64,000 nt of DNA, from NCBI GenBank assembly GCA_019095985.1, contig CM032660.1:22679800-22743799 (forward strand), written 5' to 3'. Positions within the stretch are counted from its first letter, which is position 1; every line of letters starts with the position of its first letter. The DNA comes from Streblospio benedicti (taxonomy: Eukaryota; Annelida; Polychaeta; Spionida; Spionidae). Positions 57,720-64,000 of this stretch are shown here, piece by piece. Below the pieces are notes generated by a model that saw only the letters and a list, made by a program, of their open reading frames with translations, did not search any database and was not told the DNA's origin. A program made the translations under genes and the position numbers.

Positions 57720-60700
57720 GTGACACTGGTTTAAAGTCTTGGTGTCGTTGCAGTTGTTACAGATTACCATATATTGTGATGCAGGTACCAAGGACTTTGT
57801 GGTAATGTAAAGTCGCTCACGCGAATCGTGAGTATAAATTAGTTCATTTAAATTTGACATAGTCAACCGATGATTAAAACCAATGACTTTCTCGTACCGA
57901 GACCAGTCCCCCAACGTCTGGGGCGAAGTAAAACAGATTAAAGCCCCGATCTGACAGTCACAAACTTAATCTCAGTCACAATTTTTACAAAGATGTTCGC
58001 ATTACATTTAGGATTTTAAAAGAAATAGAGGAAACCATTTTCGTAATCCAACACTGTGGCGACACAGCGTGGCAAATAACAACCACAGCAAAATCACAAC
58101 CGATTTGGCCTCAACTATCAGGCCGGTCTGACCCAAGCATTATGCCATTTCCCGCTCACACCAACACTAAAACATGTAAAACGCCCGTTTCCTGCGATGT
58201 CTGTAATTGTTTACACTATGATATATAGCGACTGCTGCTTCGTATCAAATGCTCATCAAATCTCGCATCACGCAGCCTGGACTCATTATAGAACATTCAC
58301 ATTCCCAGCAGAAGAAAAACAAGCAGTGCCCATGTTGGCTGGTGTCATGCACATTAACAGAGGGTGTGTGTGTGGATGTGGGGTGTGGATGTGGGTGGGG
58401 GATAAGGGTTTAAGAATTACAACACCCCTAATTTATTTTGCCTTATTTCCCACATCCCTAGATTTTTTGCCTTTTCCCTATATCCCACAAATTTAAAGGC
58501 TGTTTTCCCACATCACACGTCATTGAAATGGCAAGTCCCTCTTTTTCGGCCATTCACCCACACCCCACTTCCTTATAACCCCAACCCACAGATCTTCGTG
58601 GTTCAAAACACGCCATGTCTATCATGGTGTGGTTCATCAGAATAGGGGGTAAACGAAATGGAATGATGCAAATTAAAGTCTTGTTTGAAGTGAAGAATGT
58701 TAGCATATTTATAGGTTCATCAGTTACTGGCAAATGCAAACCTCGATACAAGTGAAATGATTTATGTGCCACAAAATTGAGCCTGATTTCTACCCATGCA
58801 TTTGCGGAGAATGAATGGAGATTCGCTGATTACAACTTTGTTCAGGTTTAAAAGTAGAAATTTGCAATGTTCTGTTTCATTACAATAACCTGCTCATTTA
58901 CTCGAGGTTCTATTGTTGTAATGCAGAAGTGAACAGAACAACAAGTGCACGCCTGTCACTGGGCCTATTGTCAATTTTCTTTGTTTAAGCTTAAATTACG
59001 TAATTTACTAGATGCCGGATGTTGGGATGTAATGTAAAACCCGGAATAGTCTACAGCCATTAATTCCTGCCGGCTTTGTTACCGTTCTAGGCCAATCGGG
59101 TGGTGCATAAATCATGTTATTTTAATTAAAGTTTGTGTTTGGGAGTGGCGCATGCTATGAATATGTTAAATTAACTGTCACAATTAGAAATTAGACTAAT
59201 TTCTGGAGGCAGCCACTATGCGGCGTTGATGACAGCATAACATGTAGTTATTCCAATAGTCATTGGAATTCTTTAATTATACTCTAAGGCATCAATCATT
59301 GAAAGAAAATCCATCATGCATATTTCAACTAAATATTTGACACGTTATTATATGTGGCGTGGGAACAGCAGAATTGTGTTTGTCATAAAATAATGTTTTG
59401 AGAGTTTTTAAACGTTTTTTTACATGTACGTGTTTTATGTCTGATTTAGTAAATTATTTGATTTGATTTGATCTAAATGTGTCACAGATATAGATTGATT
59501 TGACAGACAAGAGAGAGTATGATTCCTGCTTGGAGGTTGACGTTGCTAACAGGACTGAACTGTTTCCTTCAAAACAGGAAGTAGAACAAGCGAGATAATC
59601 AGCAGTTAATTGAATGTCATGTTCATCGGAACGTAATTATATCCATTATCAGACTATAGGAAGGAAGTCACAGTTAAGTTTAATTGGTTCTTTGTGCACA
59701 GGTAGATTATGGGAGCTTGCATTATTCATCTCACGGGAGGGGGGGGGGCAGGGTTGGTACGTCGTCATATCTCAAGGCTATATGCACAGTATAAAGCCCA
59801 AATGTTGTAACACGGAATATATGTATAGTGTAAAAGAGATTTCCGTAGACCGACGATGGGGTCGGTCATATGGAGAACAGAATTTTGTTAAACAAGCGAC
59901 CCCCTGACATGAAAGGGGAAATCAAGCAACCGCCCAACCTCTATGGCTTCAATAAAACAAATGAGTGGTACCCTCCCTCGTTCCATATACTCATTGAAAC
60001 ACAGTCTGTTATAACAAAACAGCCCAAACGTTTGGCACATTTGGCAGTTTTGCAGCAAGTTTTATGTAGCTAAAATATCAGAGAAAACATACAACGCTGT
60101 AGTCTCAACAGTTTTCATAACATGCATGACAAAAATCCCTACAACATTTTGATTCAAGAAGGGAACATAATTGCCAATGCAAAGGAAAAAGTTCTCAAAG
60201 TTTCGGAAGACACCCATTGCTCGGAATTCCGACAGAAGCTATTACCCTAAAGACTTGGAGAAAGAATCATCTAACGTCAGCGGGGTTTAAAAAGATGCAT
60301 TTTCAGGTGTTTAGGGCTGTAATATAATTCAATCCAGACAAAAGTCCTGTAGTGGAAAGAGCTCTGTGTCGTATTTCTGTGTGGTGGAGAACGGGAACAC
60401 GTGTGTCTCAACTCTAGGCCTGGTTATTGGAATTTCTTAGGTCGTTTTCAACTCATTTCCATGTATTGTATTTTGACCCATTGCTCGATTACTAGGTTCT
60501 TAAAAATGATGTAGATATTGAAAAGTGCATATATACAATGCGGTGTTACAAAATTATATATATTCTTTAATATTGGTTTCATTGAAAATAGTTACATAAT
60601 GTTTTAGTATGCTTTTTGTAAAAAAATGTATATAGTGTATGTTCTAGTCATATCTTACATGGATAATACCACATGAGGTAAAAAAAATTATGATTGACAA

Positions 60701-61100
60701 CAGTGCTGTGCACTTATCCTTTGATGATTATACACATAAATTATGAAAAATAGCTGTGGACTGTGGAATACAGTATATAACAGCTTTGTTATGGGAGATT
60801 TTTGAATAATGCGTACTAATTTGAACTACACATGTATCATGAATTTACATTTTGATGTTTAAATGTATAATAATATGTATCTGTTAAAGACTTGCGCCAA
60901 TTAGGCCTAGTGACAATTCAAGTGGCACAGTCACCGGCATGGTGGTCACGGCTGCCACCTGCTCAGCTAATCGACAATAGTGCGAGCCCCGTCCACACGG
61001 CTACGTCTGTGCCCGACGCCATTCGAGGTGGTGTGGACGCTTCTACGACTACGATACGATTCGAGCTATATCCGTCGCGTCGGAGGCCGTTGTGACGACT
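57720..61100. other. Intergenic DNA, weak repeat traces
   Basis: TTTCCCACATCCC-type words at 58440-58515 are the complement of GGGATGTGGGAAA-type words at 17160-17290, so a degenerate shared repeat is likely. A GTGTGGATGTGGG tract lies at 58365-58400. GTCCACACGGCTACG near 60990 and GGTGTGGACGC near 61030 look like a short transposon remnant. No gene is supported. Confidence 0.45.
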
Positions 61101-61109
61101 GAGCATGTT

Positions 61110-61262
61110 CAGTCATAGGGAAATCCAGGTTTTTGGAAAATGGGGGCGGGAGGCGCACTTAAGGAAAGTGAGAGGGGGGCGCACTTAAGAATTTCATCAA
61201 AAACCTTACGAAAATGAAGCATTTTGGTGGGAAAACCGCGCCCCCCCCCCTGGATCTGCCCA
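61110..61262. repeat. Dispersed repeat K, copy 2
   Basis: Runs from ATCCAGGTTTTTGGAAAATG to CCCCCCCCCCTGGATC. The terminal ATCCAGG and CTGGAT are inverted repeats, and GGCGCACTTAAG appears twice inside. Related to 23050-23220. Confidence 0.6.
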
Positions 61263-64000
61263 TGTCAGTCATAGTAGTAGGTCGTTGTATGCAGTTGGTA
61301 CTAGTTGTGTTGGTGCGAACATTCCTATGATATGACGCGAGGAGCTGTGTTTTGTTTTCATTTAAAAATTGTATATTATGTCATTATGTACAGTATTTAA
61401 GTACGATTCTCGTGTGTACATACTGCTTCCTGTTTATTTTATTAAACGCTCACCAGGATCGCAACAGGCTTTAGGATGGGACGTTGTAAAGGTGTGGAAA
61501 GGTGCCGTGAAAAGCAGGTGCTTTTTTGACGATTTTGTATACGAAACACTACTACCGTCGCGTCTTATGTGGTCTAGTTGTGTGAAATACATGCAATCGC
61601 TAAAATACAACATATAATATGACTCTGGCTGCGTATAGACTTGCGTCTTCAACAGAGTTGGATATAAGTCATAGACCTGTAGCCCTGATCTACCTAAAAC
61701 CTGGCTAGTCTAAAAGCTTTTGCCATAGGTAGGTAGGCCTGCGGTCTACCTTATTTTCGGCTGGTGCATTATGTACAAATTAGTTTTTTTAACTTATGTA
61801 TAAGTTGTAGATCTAATCTATTATTTGAAAAATAAATTGCTCTTGTCTAACAATCATTTGAACCATCATGCTTATTTTAACAAACACATATCAAATTATG
61901 CACTTCCCTTTACAGGCACTCATCTGAATGCCGGTGTAGGCCTGATGTCTACTGCCTTTGCCTTAACAGTCCTTAATACCTCATGTCAAACCCTGCTTCA
62001 ATACTTGGGTCTGTCTGGCATACGTGCATAGAGTGTCGGCTATCTGTTCCACGTGTGTGAGACACTGTGATACCCAGAAACACATTTCAATTATAACAGA
62101 CAAATTTCGTCCCTTCTAGCTCTAATAGATGCACGTCACAATACATATGTTAGATCAATAGTATGATCTACCCGCCTCATATAGAATACCACGTGAGTGC
62201 CAATACGTCATACTTGTATGCGGCAAACGCAACTTTTTTAATGAATAAATGCACAAATCTATCACCGTAGTTCCGACATCCATAACAGTATTTTCTTTCA
62301 AAATCACGGAACGTCTTACAATAATGCTCTCCACGTTACGACGGGTCTAACAACCGATTCATAACCCCTTCCAAAAGTGGTGATACCCTTCTCCGGTTAC
62401 GCGGCAGTTATAGAGCACGGTAAGCCAAGAAAGTATGCGTCAATATGTGATGAATTCTACATACATGTATCAAGCTCATATACTTTAGGATAGACTGAGT
62501 AAGAACACATCCTGGTCGATTTCGGCGTTATTATTCAATTCACAGGTTATCACAGGTTAGCCCTGCCCGTCGTATGACGGGGTCGGTTATCATTTTCTAT
62601 TTCAATTCTCTCTTGACTATATGGGATTCCCTGAACCCAGCTATTAATGTAGTAGACCTTTTGTGCTCTCCAATACAGTACATGGTGGTGAATGAAATGA
62701 GTAGGTAGCTTATTAGTTCTGAAGCCCCATATAATTAGATCACTAACTCATTAATTATTATTGGGTTCTTGTACCAGTTGCGGAGTCACCTGCGTACAGG
62801 CCCATTGTATGTTGAAGGAAAGTTTAGATGTACATTGTTAAAAAACACACTCCAACCTCCGTAATTATAAACCTAATTAATACTCGACAAAAAACGTGTC
62901 GCTATATACGTTATTAGTGCCCATCTGACAGTCAGGAACATTAATCTCTCACAATTCAAAGCACAATAGATGTGACTACAAGAAAAATCTTTTCTTCTAT
63001 AAAGAGGCAACCAACAACCAACAAAAAGAAACTACCTATCTTATGAGAACACTGCACTTACCAGATACATGTACGAGAAAGAGGAAACACAACATGGTCA
63101 TGGACACGGCGTGGACGGGGAGTGGCTGGTATCTGTTGTCACAATGAATACCGATTTGTCATGAGTAGACGGGTCAGGTGAATATGATGCATGCTATGGA
63201 GAAAGCTTTCAGGGAGTCGGGTGTTTACTGTGCGTGATATGTAAAACTTTTAGAGCCTTCTTTTTAATGGTGATTAATGGCCATTAATGATTGCACAATA
63301 ATATACGAGTTCTCATGACGGGCTTCGTCTATCAACAACGCAAGGACAAATGTGTTGTTTTCAAAGCTACACTGTGGCAATAAAAAGTGAGACCTTCCAG
63401 ACAATAAAATCTGATGGAGTCTTGGTTTTATGTCTGCGTTAATTAGTACATTGCCACGTTGCATACGGCATTAGTAACAGCGATTGAAATATCTGCCACT
63501 CAGGGAATTACTTTCTGGCACTGCATGATGGTAGTGTGAAACGTCACTCAGTAACAATGATGCCAATTGGCAATGAAATATGGACCTTTTCACATAAGTG
63601 TCTGCCCCATTCCTACTTTCTGTCTCCATTACCTGAAACGTCGTCAACGTTTAAATAGTGTGATTGAAAACAATGGAAGAGTGGCTGTAGAAATTCACTT
63701 TAGAAATTTGCTGGCGGTGCGGTGAAGAAACTCGTCCTGGTAACAAAATGTCACTTTTGTGAGATTGATCCAGAGATTCCATTTATGGAGGCACAAAAGA
63801 TCCTCTCATGTCGACATTGCCTTTCTCGAAATTGCTGTTATCTTGAGGTTAGTTTAATTAGCAAATTTGACTCCAACAGCATGCTAAACTGAATATCTGG
63901 CGATCTCCAGCATTTTACTGTTTGTTTGTATAATTGTCCCTATGGGATCTATTTATGCAATAAACAGTGTATACTTTTTATTTTTGACCACACCAAATGT
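61263..64000. other. Intergenic DNA, nothing supportable
   Basis: Several 60-80-codon open frames lack domain signatures, codon bias and splice context. No RNA gene seen. Confidence 0.5.

Noticed and set aside
60892-61095. Possible coding exon with elevated GC
   Set aside because: The segment contains paired CCACACGG/GGTGTGGAC words that look like a transposon remnant; no splice sites fit and no domain is seen.

Overview
The window looks like a gene-poor, repeat-rich stretch of a metazoan nuclear genome, most likely a marine invertebrate (lophotrochozoan-like). The grounds are AT-rich intergenic DNA, 5'-truncated non-LTR retrotransposons, tRNA-headed SINEs, PIF/Harbinger remnants, many hairpin (foldback) elements, long microsatellites and two 100-base assembly gaps (20563-20662 and 56641-56740). 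No bacterial, organellar, rRNA or intact tRNA genes were seen. Everything below was read by eye; no database search was run, so family names rest on motif recognition.

Region by region: 1-14000 holds hairpins, a TIR element with a nested Harbinger copy (5791-7232), a large foldback (9508-10736) with a solo arm (7268-7740), a telomere-like patch (11338-11400) and simple repeats. 14000-20560 holds a minus-strand LINE 3' end and two dispersed families (A and B) that each occur twice in the same order. 20660-37880 is mostly featureless intergenic DNA with a minus-strand LINE (26823-27800), a plus-strand LINE split by a Harbinger derivative (34781-36176), an 85-unit CA repeat and a 70-bp-armed hairpin. 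The only good candidate for a host gene is a GC-rich coding exon at 38029-38212. It encodes an acidic, tyrosine-rich, N-glycosylatable N-terminus, as in a peptide-type GPCR or another membrane protein.

The outstanding feature is a ~17.6-kb element at 38814-56385. It sits about 600 bp downstream of that exon, presumably in its intron. It has GC-rich inverted arms of about 1.1-1.35 kb ending in GGGGCTATAGGATTAACTC, with TTAA directly outside both ends. Its interior is AT-rich and full of shuffled direct and inverted repeats, and has a central gene block: an uninterrupted 566-codon BTB-BACK-Kelch gene and a Cys-rich zinc-ribbon-like ORF on the plus strand, and a PC4-like 239-codon gene and a short acidic-tailed ORF on the minus strand. 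A ~13-20-bp motif (TGATTAATGGCTTTTTACG) is iterated in both arms and again just upstream of the PC4-like gene, next to a TATA box 37 bp from its ATG. No transposase, integrase, polymerase, protease or capsid gene is recognised inside. It may be a cargo-bearing non-autonomous element moved in trans by a TTAA-specific enzyme, or a relic or satellite of a large DNA virus. It is treated here as an unclassified fossil element.

From 56740 to 64000 there is ordinary intergenic DNA with a few dispersed-repeat fragments and no supportable gene.
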